A stretch of DNA of 27,136 nt from a virus: IMG/VR virus record IMGVR_UViG_3300045996_001904, positions 1 through 27,136 of that record, one strand, 5' to 3'. The notes under the pieces were generated by a model that had not been told where the DNA came from, ran no database searches, and saw only the letters and a program-made list of their open reading frames with translations. The position numbers and the translations under genes were made by a program. This document shows positions 10,768-18,766 of the stretch, piece after piece; the first letter of the stretch is position 1, and every line of letters begins with the position of its first letter.

Positions 10768-11126
10768 ATCCCCTCAAAATGTCCAAAGTCGCCCATGGTC
10801 CAATCGCCACCCCACTTGCCCCCGAGCGCTTTCCACTTCTCGCCTAGAAGTTGGTAGTCCTCATTAGGAGCAATCTTTCCATCGCTCGTAAACAGAATCA
10901 GATCGAAGGCCAGCCGATCGGCATGCTTCGAGTTGCGCGTCTTACTGCGCCCGTTATTGACCAGGAGATCCTGGTACGTGACCGGCATCCCACATTCTGG
11001 ACAGAGCAATTTATCGCTACTGCGCCAGGCGTCCCCCATGGTCCAGTAGTAGTCCTTCTCAGCCATCCAGGCGAGGAACAGGCCCATGGTCCGTGCAAAG
11101 ACATGCTGCCGTTCACGTAAGGTCAT
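10764..11126 (-). CDS. M15-type peptidase endolysin
   Basis: The C-terminal half shows the peptidase M15 (VanY / L-alanyl-D-glutamate peptidase) signature: SKHADRLAFDL with zinc ligands H68 and D75, then LGEKWKALGGKWGGDW and the closing GHFE with H116. In this family the enzyme hydrolyses peptide cross-links or stems of peptidoglycan and phage members are lysis enzymes. Length 120 aa matches compact phage M15 endolysins, and it has no signal peptide, so it would need a holin. An extra CPEC pair (C42, C45) lies between the N-terminal helix and the catalytic core, which could form a small zinc knuckle. ATG at 11126 overlaps the upstream stop (ATGA). Confidence 0.85.
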   Translation of the reverse strand: MTLRERQHVFARTMGLFLAWMAEKDYYWTMGDAWRSSDKLLCPECGMPVTYQDLLVNNGRSKTRNSKHADRLAFDLILFTSDGKIAPNEDYQLLGEKWKALGGKWGGDWTMGDFGHFEGI

Positions 11127-12547
11127 GGAGCCTCCCTCAGTTGAGTGTTCCCTAACGGCGTTGGACGAGTCGAAGCTGCGTCGAGTAATCCGCCAGTCGC
11201 CGCTCCGGCAATGGCCCCGAGCTTGCGCCAGTTACTCGCATTCGGGTTCTGGATCATGCGTGCGACAATGTTCCGGCCAGTCTGGGTCATGAGCAGTTCA
11301 GACATTTTCTCGGCAGCGACGTAGCCAGCTAAGGCTCCACCGATCCCGCCCGTAAAGGTACTGCCCGCGATAATGCCCATGAGCCGTCCCATGATCGGGC
11401 CTTCCGACTGAGCCATCTCTTTGAACCTGGATTCAATGGCTTTATATTCGGCACTACCCGGTGGCACTCGTTGCTTGAACTCGTCATTGGTCCGTATCCA
11501 TTTCAGGACCCGATCGGGATAGAAGATCTCCACACCTTCTTTATTAGTCGTCGCCCGCTCAATCTGTTCAGACAACAGCATGCGGGTCTTTTCTTGTTTG
11601 TAGGCGTTTCTGGCATCTCGCCAGGCCTGGAGCGGAACCCCTTCCGGGATCGGCATATCAGCTAGGTCATCCAGCATCGCCTTCTTGAGCTTGATATAAT
11701 CGCCACGTAACGTATCGTCACTGACCCGGTTAATGACCCGGTTAAAGCCACGGATCGCTGCATCGGCTTCCTCGAAGGTCATGCCAGGGGCACGAGCCGC
11801 ACTGATCTCGACATTCTGGGAGGGGAGGCCAGTCTTGATCGATTCGCTCTTGCCGCTAATGGTCGGCTTCTGCTTGACGATCTTGGCGGTTCCGCCAGTG
11901 AGCGTTTGCTGGATCTGTGCAAAGAGGGATTCCAGCCCGCTCCCGTGCAGGTCGTTCTTCAGCTTGTCCCAGGGTATCGCACTGACATCTTCGCCTAGGT
12001 CCTTGACGGTCTCAGCCAGTTTCGGCCAGGCCGGGAGCGTTTCCTTGATATTGCCTGCTGCCACTTCGTTATAGAGTTGCTTACTGGACGGACTAGGCAG
12101 GAGCTGGCCAGGAATCATCTTGGCCTCTGGGGTCATGGCGGCTCTGGCCGCATAGCCAAAACCAGGGATCAGACGCGGGACCTGGGCCAGGGCCGTGGCC
12201 CCGAGACGGCCTACGCCTGGCGCTAAGGCTGCGGCCCCGAGTTGCATGGCGCTGGGCTCGCTCACGCCCGTGGCCTGGAGCCCGGCTTCTGCCCCGAGGC
12301 TAGCCAAGGCCTCTGTCCCGTAGATCATGGGCAGGCTCATGCCGCCAGTAAAGGGAGCGGTGGCAGCCACAGCGGCTAATGGCACGCCAACCTGTAACGC
12401 GGTCCTGACTCCTTCCATATTGGACTTGACCGGGTTCAGGCCCTGCTTCGGGGCCGAGTCCTGGAAGGCCTTATCGAGTGACAGACCAGAAGTCTGGGCC
12501 GGTTTCTTGGTCGGCGGCTGAAACTCTATGTCGTCCAGTGTGGCCAT
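11123..12547 (-). CDS. Large internal-virion/ejection-type protein (474 aa)
   Basis: ATG at 12547, overlapping the upstream stop by one base. The protein has an Ala/Gly-rich hydrophobic region (residues ~47-130, e.g. LQVGVPLAAVAATAPFTGGM) and another near the C-terminus (MGIIAGSTFTGGIGGALAGYVAAEKM), separated by a long helical, charged region (~140-360). Membrane-active Gly/Ala segments on an otherwise soluble helical protein are typical of podovirus ejection proteins that form a channel during DNA delivery. That role is inferred from composition, size and location beside the large neighbour and upstream of the lysis genes. No named family was recognised. Confidence 0.6.
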   Translation of the reverse strand: MATLDDIEFQPPTKKPAQTSGLSLDKAFQDSAPKQGLNPVKSNMEGVRTALQVGVPLAAVAATAPFTGGMSLPMIYGTEALASLGAEAGLQATGVSEPSAMQLGAAALAPGVGRLGATALAQVPRLIPGFGYAARAAMTPEAKMIPGQLLPSPSSKQLYNEVAAGNIKETLPAWPKLAETVKDLGEDVSAIPWDKLKNDLHGSGLESLFAQIQQTLTGGTAKIVKQKPTISGKSESIKTGLPSQNVEISAARAPGMTFEEADAAIRGFNRVINRVSDDTLRGDYIKLKKAMLDDLADMPIPEGVPLQAWRDARNAYKQEKTRMLLSEQIERATTNKEGVEIFYPDRVLKWIRTNDEFKQRVPPGSAEYKAIESRFKEMAQSEGPIMGRLMGIIAGSTFTGGIGGALAGYVAAEKMSELLMTQTGRNIVARMIQNPNASNWRKLGAIAGAATGGLLDAASTRPTPLGNTQLREAP

Positions 12548-14253
12548 TATTTCTGTGTTCTCCGCTCTCGAATCAAGGCTTCCACCCTGGTCTTACTGAG
12601 ACCTTGTGCGGCCAGGTTCTTCGCGTACTCAAACTCATCCTTTGACAAGTCCCCGAGCGGCTTCTCGTCCTGGTTCCTGGCCTTGGCGGTTTTCTCATCG
12701 AGCCCGTCCAGGCGCTGCTTAATACTCCGTAACTTCTGCTGGACCTGTGAGGATTCTCGCTCGCCCTTCGGGGCCTTTGAGGCCAGCTCAATAAACTCAG
12801 TGGCCAGCTTCAAGCGTTGAACGGCAGTCTCTTTCGTGTCAGGGAGTTTAATAAAGGGGAACATGGACGTGGTCCCACCCATCAGGTCAGGGATTAACTC
12901 GCCAGCATTGAGCTGTTCCTGTGCGGCGAGGTTCCCGACTTCGCCCTCGGCCCGCGCCAGTTGCGGGCGCATGGCTGTCGCAATCGACTTCTGCCACTTC
13001 GTGACCTCAGGATCGGCAATGGCCAGCCGTCCACGCAAGGAGGCGGCATGCTTGGCCCGTGCGCCCCAGCCTTCACTCTCTGGCAGGAACAGTTTATCGA
13101 CCAGGTCGGTCAACTCGCCCATAATCATGGTCGGGCCGGAGAGCCGTACATCTGACTGGACCGCTTCACGCGCCTTTGCGCCCTCTTCAGCAATCGGACC
13201 AGCGACTGAAATTTGTCGCTTCCCTAACTGCTCCTGCTCGAAGTTATACATATCCTTCCGCTCTTGAATGGCGGCTTGATTGCGGACTTTCTGCGCGAGC
13301 CCGGGATCTTTATCGGTCAATTGCATGAACGTCATCGCCTTGCCGTATTTGTTCTTACTCTCGACTGCCGCTAAGGATTCGATGTACGTGCCCATATTGT
13401 GGGCAAGCGGTTTCTGGCGCTGGAGTAATTGATTGACGCTGGTCGCTGGCAACGGAATGTCAATTGGCGCATTCGGATCTTCAGCCGCCTGGAGCAGGAC
13501 ACTGATCTGCTCTGGACTGAGCAGGTTCGCTGGCGGCTTGGCTAATTGCATCGGGACATATTTCCCGTCCTGCATCACGCCACGGCCCTGGGTAATATCA
13601 TCTGTCAAGGCCTGCTCAAACGGACTGATCTTGGCCTGCATGTCTGGGCCGTAGACCGTGCCCATTGGACGCGGGCCTTCAACCATCGCTGGTTCGAGTG
13701 ACGGTGCCGTGAGTTTGCCTCTGCTGACAATTTCATTCGTACGGGGATTGAACTGCCTGGTCGGTTCCATCGTGTACGGGTTCAGTTCCTGTGGAATGCC
13801 CGCCAATGGTTCCGTAGACATGCCCTGCGGTTGAAAGGGCATCGGCGCACCAGGACCCAGCGCTTCCTGCTGACTCGGGATGGTCATGGGCGGCTTCAGG
13901 CCTAGGCCATACTGCTCCGCTTCTGCATAGGTCGGTGCATTGGCTCTGGCAAAGTCCTGCTTGACCTTGAGCTGGGCCGTTTGCTGGCCAAGCTCCTTGA
14001 GGATGCCGATCCCCACGTCCTGGAGCGTGGCCTGCTCCTGAGCGAGCTTCTGGGCATCACGCGAGAACTTGTCCCGGAGCCCGCTAATGATCGGGGGCAG
14101 ATCTGTACTGGCGGCAATGCCACGGTCCTTAGCCGAGGCCCCGAGGGCCTGGAAGTATTCAGTCGTGCCCGGCATAAAGCCAGCATCCAGGGCCTTCAGG
14201 ATCTTCGGGATCATCCCGTCTTCTACTGTGGGGGCCTTTTGCAGTTCAGCCAC
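12547..14253 (-). CDS. Large helical virion protein (568 aa), internal/ejection candidate
   Basis: Begins at a GTG at 14253 with AGGAG at proper spacing. The protein is soluble and mostly helical with Gln/Glu/Pro-rich stretches: an N-terminal helical region (AKDRGIAASTDLPPIISGLRDKFSRDAQKLAQEQATLQDVG), a Pro-rich low-complexity part (residues ~120-200, PPMTIPSQQEALGPGAPMPF), and a long helical C-terminal half (residues ~290-560). It has no enzyme motif. Being adjacent to the membrane-active 474-aa protein and downstream of tail genes, it is likely an internal virion/ejection component. Inference from context only. Confidence 0.6.
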   Translation of the reverse strand: MAELQKAPTVEDGMIPKILKALDAGFMPGTTEYFQALGASAKDRGIAASTDLPPIISGLRDKFSRDAQKLAQEQATLQDVGIGILKELGQQTAQLKVKQDFARANAPTYAEAEQYGLGLKPPMTIPSQQEALGPGAPMPFQPQGMSTEPLAGIPQELNPYTMEPTRQFNPRTNEIVSRGKLTAPSLEPAMVEGPRPMGTVYGPDMQAKISPFEQALTDDITQGRGVMQDGKYVPMQLAKPPANLLSPEQISVLLQAAEDPNAPIDIPLPATSVNQLLQRQKPLAHNMGTYIESLAAVESKNKYGKAMTFMQLTDKDPGLAQKVRNQAAIQERKDMYNFEQEQLGKRQISVAGPIAEEGAKAREAVQSDVRLSGPTMIMGELTDLVDKLFLPESEGWGARAKHAASLRGRLAIADPEVTKWQKSIATAMRPQLARAEGEVGNLAAQEQLNAGELIPDLMGGTTSMFPFIKLPDTKETAVQRLKLATEFIELASKAPKGERESSQVQQKLRSIKQRLDGLDEKTAKARNQDEKPLGDLSKDEFEYAKNLAAQGLSKTRVEALIRERRTQK

Positions 14254-14283
14254 TTGTCAACTCCTGTCTGTATCTGGTACACT
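14254..14283 (+). promoter_or_regulatory. Candidate promoter for the opposite-strand secreted gene
   Basis: TTGTCA (14254-14259) and TACACT (14278-14283) are separated by 18 nt; the first matches five and the second four of the six consensus bases. A start near 14290 would leave a short leader that carries the GGAGGT ribosome site before the ATG at 14304. It lies in the 50-nt gap between the two divergent genes. Confidence 0.4.
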
Positions 14284-14303
14284 CTCCCTACTGGAGGTGC
14301 CCT

Positions 14304-14489
14304 ATGAAAACCTTTATACTCGGTATCCTGATCGGCTCATTTCTGACCGGGGCCATTGCCATTGCGCAGAATGAAGATTTCTATGGTCGTCCCCAGTGGG
14401 GCAAACAGATCGCCCCGAAGTCTGATGCGTACGGTCGCCCCAATCAGCCGCAAGAGAATTACCTCAAGCGACACAAGGGCGACTGTTAA
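14304..14489 (+). CDS. Small secreted protein (61 aa), opposite-strand insert in the late block
   Basis: ATG at 14304 with CTGGAGGTG upstream. The N-terminus MKTFILGILIGSFLTGAIAIAQ is a signal peptide with a likely cleavage after AIA. The mature ~40 residues are polar and aromatic (NEDFYGRPQWGKQIAPKSDAYGRPN) with a repeated YGRP motif and a single C-terminal Cys. It is the only clear + strand gene in the late block, and its stop directly abuts the stop of the converging neighbour (TTAATTA). Gene orientation, own ribosome site and promoter candidate suggest a moron-like accessory gene. Confidence 0.65.
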   Translation: MKTFILGILIGSFLTGAIAIAQNEDFYGRPQWGKQIAPKSDAYGRPNQPQENYLKRHKGDC

Positions 14490-15092
14490 TTACTTCACGC
14501 CTCCACCGCCTCCGCCACTGGTGCCCATGCTGCCCCAGGCAGAGCCGATGTTGTTCCACATATCCCACCAGTTGCTGTTCGCGGCATTGATATTGTTGTA
14601 ACCCGTGCCAGGTCCAATGCTCCGTTGCCCGACCGCGCCAAGCTGCTGGAGCGGTACCATCGGGGCCGTCATCAGGGCCATGTTCTGTTTATTCACTTCT
14701 CCAGGAATGAACTGGTTCTGGTTCTGGAGGTTGAACAGATTCGGTAAAGCCTGGGTCAGGGCCGAGCCGACAATGGCGTTCTGGTTCTCTGGCGCTTGCA
14801 TGCCACGGGCTGAGTGCTGCGCACTGCCCTGAGCGAACAAGTTCTTGGCGAGCACGCCCATGCCCGCATACTGATACGGCATGAATCCGTTTGCATCCGG
14901 TGAGACCACCTTGCGCACATTGGCGTCACCGTAAGCAGATAACTTATCGGACAAGTTATAGAGCTTGTCGGTATATTTCGGGTCCATCCCGAAAATGTTC
15001 CAGGACCCGCCCGCAAAATTTGGCGAGTTCGGGTCGGAACTGGATTCATCGTCCGTCCCTAGCCACGATCGCGCTGCATCAAAAATTCCCAT
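14490..15092 (-). CDS. Virion-associated protein (200 aa), tail/internal candidate
   Basis: ATG at 15092. The protein starts MGIFDAARSWLGTDDESSSD, continues with Asn/Gln-rich sequence (QAPENQNAIVGSALTQALPNLFNLQNQNQFIPGEVNKQN) and ends in a Trp/Gly-rich tail (NWWDMWNNIGSAWGSMGTSGGGGGG). Composition and place between the tail fibre and the two large internal proteins suggest a small structural or internal virion protein (similar in style to ~190-aa podovirus internal proteins). No family was recognised. Confidence 0.6.
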   Translation of the reverse strand: MGIFDAARSWLGTDDESSSDPNSPNFAGGSWNIFGMDPKYTDKLYNLSDKLSAYGDANVRKVVSPDANGFMPYQYAGMGVLAKNLFAQGSAQHSARGMQAPENQNAIVGSALTQALPNLFNLQNQNQFIPGEVNKQNMALMTAPMVPLQQLGAVGQRSIGPGTGYNNINAANSNWWDMWNNIGSAWGSMGTSGGGGGGVK

Positions 15093-15108
15093 CGTCTTCC
15101 TCTTCTCG

Positions 15109-16050
15109 TTAGTACCAGACTACGACTTTGCCTGTATCACCGGCTGTGCCACTGCTCCCATTCGTCAGCCCTGGCGGGGCGTTTCCAGCTCCACCAACGC
15201 CGCCTTGGCCCCCATTACTGCCATGGCCACGAAGCCGAATCGTTCCACCGAAACCTTCACCGTCTGCCAGGTGTTCAGAGGAGGCAGAGCTGCCCGCTGC
15301 AACGGCAACACCCGTATTGACGCCTCCCGTACCGGCTCCACCGCCTGCTCCACCTGTTGCGCTCACGAGACCGCCAAAGGAAGTGGTGCCACCGGTTCCT
15401 CCGGCTGCACCAGGATCGCCGCTGACATTGGCTCCTGCTGTGCCCCCGCCTCCTCCTACGCCACCAGTACCAACGACAACTGCAAACGTGGCTGTCGGCG
15501 TCGTTCCGGCAATGATCAGGCAGGTATAGCCACCAGGACGGCCACGGGCCGCATTGCCACCGCCAGCTCCGGCGACAAGAGTGGAGTCGTAGGTTCCGCC
15601 CCCGCCGCCTCCTCCGCCACCGCCACCGCCGTAGCATTCCACGACAAATGACGTGACCCCGTCAGGAACCGTAAAGGTGCCATTCGCACTAAAGACTTCA
15701 TGACGAGCCACATCTAGGAACTGAAGCGTGGTCGTGTTGTAGCCAGCCAGGCGCTTGCCTTGGTTGGCCAGTGGCGAGCCGGTTCCACCTTCAAACACGT
15801 CTAAGGTCTTGTGATCACCGTTCGCTTGATGGCCAACGGCCAGCCGCTCGACCAGATCTTGCTTGCTGCCCTTCAGGTCTGGACCGACCCCGAGAATGCC
15901 CTGCATCTGGACCACGGCTGTGGCCACGCCATTGATCTTGGCCGCAGAGGCTTCACCGCGAATCGGCACCGGATCTTCATTGACCTGGGTCGTGGCAATA
16001 TCGATCGACCCGGTTGCATACCCTGAACTGCCTGTCATTAAGTCAGCCAT
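15109..16050 (-). CDS. Gly-rich tail fibre protein (313 aa)
   Basis: ATG at 16050, whose upstream gene ends directly before it. The N-terminal ~120 residues (KGSKQDLVERLAVGHQANGDHKTLDVFEGGTGSPLANQG) look like a virion-anchoring part. From residue ~140 a 12-Gly run starts a ~160-residue region of Gly-rich repeats with few large residues, ending in GDTGKVVVWY. Glycine-rich C-terminal domains of this kind form polyglycine-II sandwiches in phage adhesins such as those of T4/S16-type tail fibre tips. It would bind host receptors. The segment FTVPDGVTSFVVECYGGGGGGGG is the typical entry to such domains (xFTvPxGVTxxxVxxxGGGG). Confidence 0.75.
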   Translation of the reverse strand: MADLMTGSSGYATGSIDIATTQVNEDPVPIRGEASAAKINGVATAVVQMQGILGVGPDLKGSKQDLVERLAVGHQANGDHKTLDVFEGGTGSPLANQGKRLAGYNTTTLQFLDVARHEVFSANGTFTVPDGVTSFVVECYGGGGGGGGGGGGTYDSTLVAGAGGGNAARGRPGGYTCLIIAGTTPTATFAVVVGTGGVGGGGGTAGANVSGDPGAAGGTGGTTSFGGLVSATGGAGGGAGTGGVNTGVAVAAGSSASSEHLADGEGFGGTIRLRGHGSNGGQGGVGGAGNAPPGLTNGSSGTAGDTGKVVVWY

Positions 16051-17469
16051 TTATACCGCCGTAATAGGTAAGTCAGTTGCGATCGTATGATCGAGATCGT
16101 GTAGGTCACAGGTGGCGCTACCAGTCGGCATATACAGATCGAAGTTGATATGGTGCAGATACTTCTGCCGTGACGGCCAACCAAAGTTCGGGAACGGGGT
16201 CTTATAGTTTCTAGTAATGTCCGTGACCGTCTCTCCGACTGCATCAGTGAAGTTTCCGTCCACGCGCAGTTGGTAGACAAAAGCTCCAGCAAGTGGATTG
16301 CCCTCGCCCGCGTACACGGCATTGTCGCCGTTCTGGTTCTCGGCCCAGGCCCGGCCAATGCTCTGGCCGACCATCGGGCCGTACCAGACTACGTCTTTCG
16401 GGAACCGGCGCACGTCCAGCCACCATTGCACGGTCGAGTACAGGCCAGAGCCCATCGGGACGCCGAGCATCAGGAACGGGTACTGGTACGTGATCCAGAC
16501 CTGGGACAGGGCCGCAGGGTTGGTCGCTTCGATTCCTGAGGGGCTGGCCTGTGTCGATTGAATCTTGTCGCCAATGTATTGACCCGTCAGGGAGCCATCC
16601 GGGAGCCAGAACACGTTAAAGTCTGAGGTGAACCAGAACAGGCCCACACCAGGAACGGAACAGACACTGTACGGGCTGCTGGTCCCGACTTTGGAATCGA
16701 GCAGTTTGATGGCCGCATCTTCACCGGTTGAGGCCGTGGCGGTCGTAACGTCGGAGCCAAAGTTCGTGCCCGTAATCAGGTAGTAGGCATTGGACTGAAA
16801 CGCGATCAGGCCGGAATAAAACGTGTCCGTACCTCGAATCGTAAAGGGCGTGGCATGGGTAAAGAGCCCGACCAGTGACGGTCTAAGTGTGGCCCAGGAT
16901 GAGTTGCTGGACCAGATCGTGGGATTGCGCGGGTCGGTCCGCTCGATCCCGTTCGTGGTAATGCACATGAGCCGGTCCAGGATCGGGAAGACGCCGGTTC
17001 TGGCCACGGGAATGTTCGTGCCAGTCACCGTCTCAAATATGTCAGAATTGGCATCATACTGCCGGAGCGTATCGACATTGTTCCCGATATAGACTTTGTC
17101 CGTGATGCTCCACGTGGTAAAGAACGTGTCTCGGTTACTGGTCATACCGCTGGTCAGGACTGTCTCCGCGCCCGTGCCGCTGATCTTGGAAATCTTCGTG
17201 TCATAGGCAATGAGCCGTTGGCTTTGCGGGGAGGCCCCGCCAAAATAATACTTGTGCCCGCCCTTGATCCCGAACGCGCCATAACTGATGCCGTTCGGAT
17301 TCAGGTAGATGGACCCGGTCCTGGATCTGGTCCCGCCATCGAAGACGAGGTTCTGCATCTTCTTGGCTTCGCCTGGTTGCAGATCATCGTCTGCACTGCG
17401 CAGGTTCACACCAAAGATCGGGTCAGGGAACTGGGCTTTACTTTCAGGAATTTGATCTCTAAGAGCCAT
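16051..17469 (-). CDS. Tail hub / beta-propeller-like virion protein (472 aa)
   Basis: ATG at 17469. The N-terminus (FPDPIFGVNLRSADDDLQPGEAKKMQNLVFDGGTRSRTGS) resembles the start of podovirus tail proteins with the pattern GxNlRxxxxxlxxGEAxxxxNvxfdgGxxxRxG, and the rest is beta-rich with repeated strand blocks (HKYYFGGASPQSQRLIAYDT, DKVYIGNNVDTLRQYD, GVGLFWFTSDFNVFWLPDG), as in propellers. Length and place suit a tail-hub or P22 gp10-like packaged-DNA stabilisation protein. I cannot tell these apart; family match is from memory only. Confidence 0.5.
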   Translation of the reverse strand: MALRDQIPESKAQFPDPIFGVNLRSADDDLQPGEAKKMQNLVFDGGTRSRTGSIYLNPNGISYGAFGIKGGHKYYFGGASPQSQRLIAYDTKISKISGTGAETVLTSGMTSNRDTFFTTWSITDKVYIGNNVDTLRQYDANSDIFETVTGTNIPVARTGVFPILDRLMCITTNGIERTDPRNPTIWSSNSSWATLRPSLVGLFTHATPFTIRGTDTFYSGLIAFQSNAYYLITGTNFGSDVTTATASTGEDAAIKLLDSKVGTSSPYSVCSVPGVGLFWFTSDFNVFWLPDGSLTGQYIGDKIQSTQASPSGIEATNPAALSQVWITYQYPFLMLGVPMGSGLYSTVQWWLDVRRFPKDVVWYGPMVGQSIGRAWAENQNGDNAVYAGEGNPLAGAFVYQLRVDGNFTDAVGETVTDITRNYKTPFPNFGWPSRQKYLHHINFDLYMPTGSATCDLHDLDHTIATDLPITAV

Positions 17470-17471
17470 AG

Positions 17472-17897
17472 TTAATCCGTTAAATACGTCGCTGTAAAGA
17501 GCACTTCGGTGCCGTCCTGAAGCACCGTTGTGCTACTTAGTACGTCATCGTCTGCCGATGGGTTAGCCCGTATTGTCACGTGCGATGTCCCTCCACTCCC
17601 GAAGGCCACCGCGTAGACAAGGTTCGTGGCAGCGTCAGTCCAAAATATTGGTGCGATCAGTTGTGTCCCGCTCTTAATCGGGTATGGGAGCCCGTCTATC
17701 CTTGTAGTGTTTCCTGTCCCGAGTGCGAGGATTTCAATGCCGCACGTGACGGTCACGATATTGCCAATTTTTGTAAAATGCCCGGTCTGCGTTTCGTGCG
17801 TGGCTGTTCCAGTGGCCGAAGGGGTCCAGGGGCCACTGATCACATGCGGATTCGTGATGACACCGGCTGCACCTGGTTGTGTGGTCCAGTCTGTCAT
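17472..17897 (-). CDS. Tail fibre/knob domain protein (141 aa)
   Basis: ATG at 17897, overlapping the upstream stop by one base. Contains the pattern GPWTPSATGTATHETQTGHFTKIGNIVTVTCGIEI typical of C-terminal beta-sandwich domains of phage tail fibres and capsid decorations (GxwTPxxxgxxxxxxxxGxYxkiGnxVtvxxxi). Here the domain stands alone as a 141-aa protein. It may be a separate fibre tip or a decoration protein. Confidence 0.6.
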   Translation of the reverse strand: MTDWTTQPGAAGVITNPHVISGPWTPSATGTATHETQTGHFTKIGNIVTVTCGIEILALGTGNTTRIDGLPYPIKSGTQLIAPIFWTDAATNLVYAVAFGSGGTSHVTIRANPSADDDVLSSTTVLQDGTEVLFTATYLTD

Positions 17898-18766
17898 TAT
17901 CGGCTCCCTTCACATTGCGTGTACTGGGGCGAGTCAAAGGCCAGGCGCGTGAGCATGTTCTGGTAAATCGACCAGTTAGACGGGAACCGTTCATCGTCCC
18001 ATTCCTGAGCCGTGTACGCCGCCACGCCCTGTATCCAGAGTGAGCGCCATTCCCGCAGTAATTGAATGAACAGGTTCGAGGCTTCATCGACCTTGGACAG
18101 GTCGGCATAGTAATGATGCACGAGTCCGTAGGTGGACTTGTCCGGGGTCGGTTGTAGGTAGAACTCTTGGTTGAATAGGGCACAGCGCCTGGGCAGTGAC
18201 ACGTTCGGCTCGCTGGACTGATACCGGCTATAGACCTCGTCAAAGTTATCGGGGTAGAGGGTGTACCGGGTATTCGCGATCAGATAGGTCGTGGAACTGG
18301 TCGGGGTCGTGGTCCAATTGGTATCAGGCGTGACCACCTTTGTCGCGTTGTTGTACGAGACAATTTGCCGGTACTGGCCTGAGCCGGTTCCACCGGTCAG
18401 GATCATCCACTTACCCGCCAATACATCGTCGCTCTCGCTGAAGCTGGAGGCCAGCGTGATACTGGACGCGGTGCCGGCCTGAGCTGTCCCGCGCCATTCA
18501 TCTGGCCCGTCCAACAAGTACAAGGACAGGGACTGGTTATGATCTGCCGGGATCGCATACCGTTGCTGGCCACGCACGGTTGGCGCGGTCGCCGTCACAG
18601 CGAGAAGCCGATTGAACGGCGCGACCCGCATAATGTCTGACTTGATCTCTTGAATGAAATCGTCTTCAGCCAGATCGATCTGAGTGCTGTCAGGATTACG
18701 TTGTCCGCCACGCTTGAGACCAATAGTGCAGATCCCCGTGAGTGTGGGGTTAGATGGAACGGCCAT
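17897..18766 (-). CDS. Head-tail connector/adaptor-like protein (289 aa)
   Basis: ATG at 18766, overlapping the preceding stop. The N-terminal helical part (LTGICTIGLKRGGQRNPDSTQIDLAEDDFIQEIKSDIMRVAPFNRLL) followed by RGQQRYAIPADHNQSLSLYLLDG, a GTGSGQYRQIVSYNNATKVVTPDTNW domain and a helical C-terminus with WRSLWIQGVAAYTAQEWDDERF resembles podovirus connector proteins that sit below the portal. The middle module LTGGTGSGQxRxIxxyxxxtxxxxxxxxW is a small beta-domain commonly found in phage structural proteins. The connector role is inference from memory of such families. Confidence 0.5.
   Translation of the reverse strand: MAVPSNPTLTGICTIGLKRGGQRNPDSTQIDLAEDDFIQEIKSDIMRVAPFNRLLAVTATAPTVRGQQRYAIPADHNQSLSLYLLDGPDEWRGTAQAGTASSITLASSFSESDDVLAGKWMILTGGTGSGQYRQIVSYNNATKVVTPDTNWTTTPTSSTTYLIANTRYTLYPDNFDEVYSRYQSSEPNVSLPRRCALFNQEFYLQPTPDKSTYGLVHHYYADLSKVDEASNLFIQLLREWRSLWIQGVAAYTAQEWDDERFPSNWSIYQNMLTRLAFDSPQYTQCEGSR

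Noticed and set aside
12547-14253. A peptidase or lysozyme role for the 568-aa protein.
   Set aside because: No catalytic motif could be found; the sequence is helical and Pro/Gln-rich.
14965-15651. Long + strand frames opposite the Gly-rich fibre gene.
   Set aside because: They are shadows of Gly-rich codons read on the other strand; they lack ribosome sites and show biased Pro/Ala/Cys/Arg composition.
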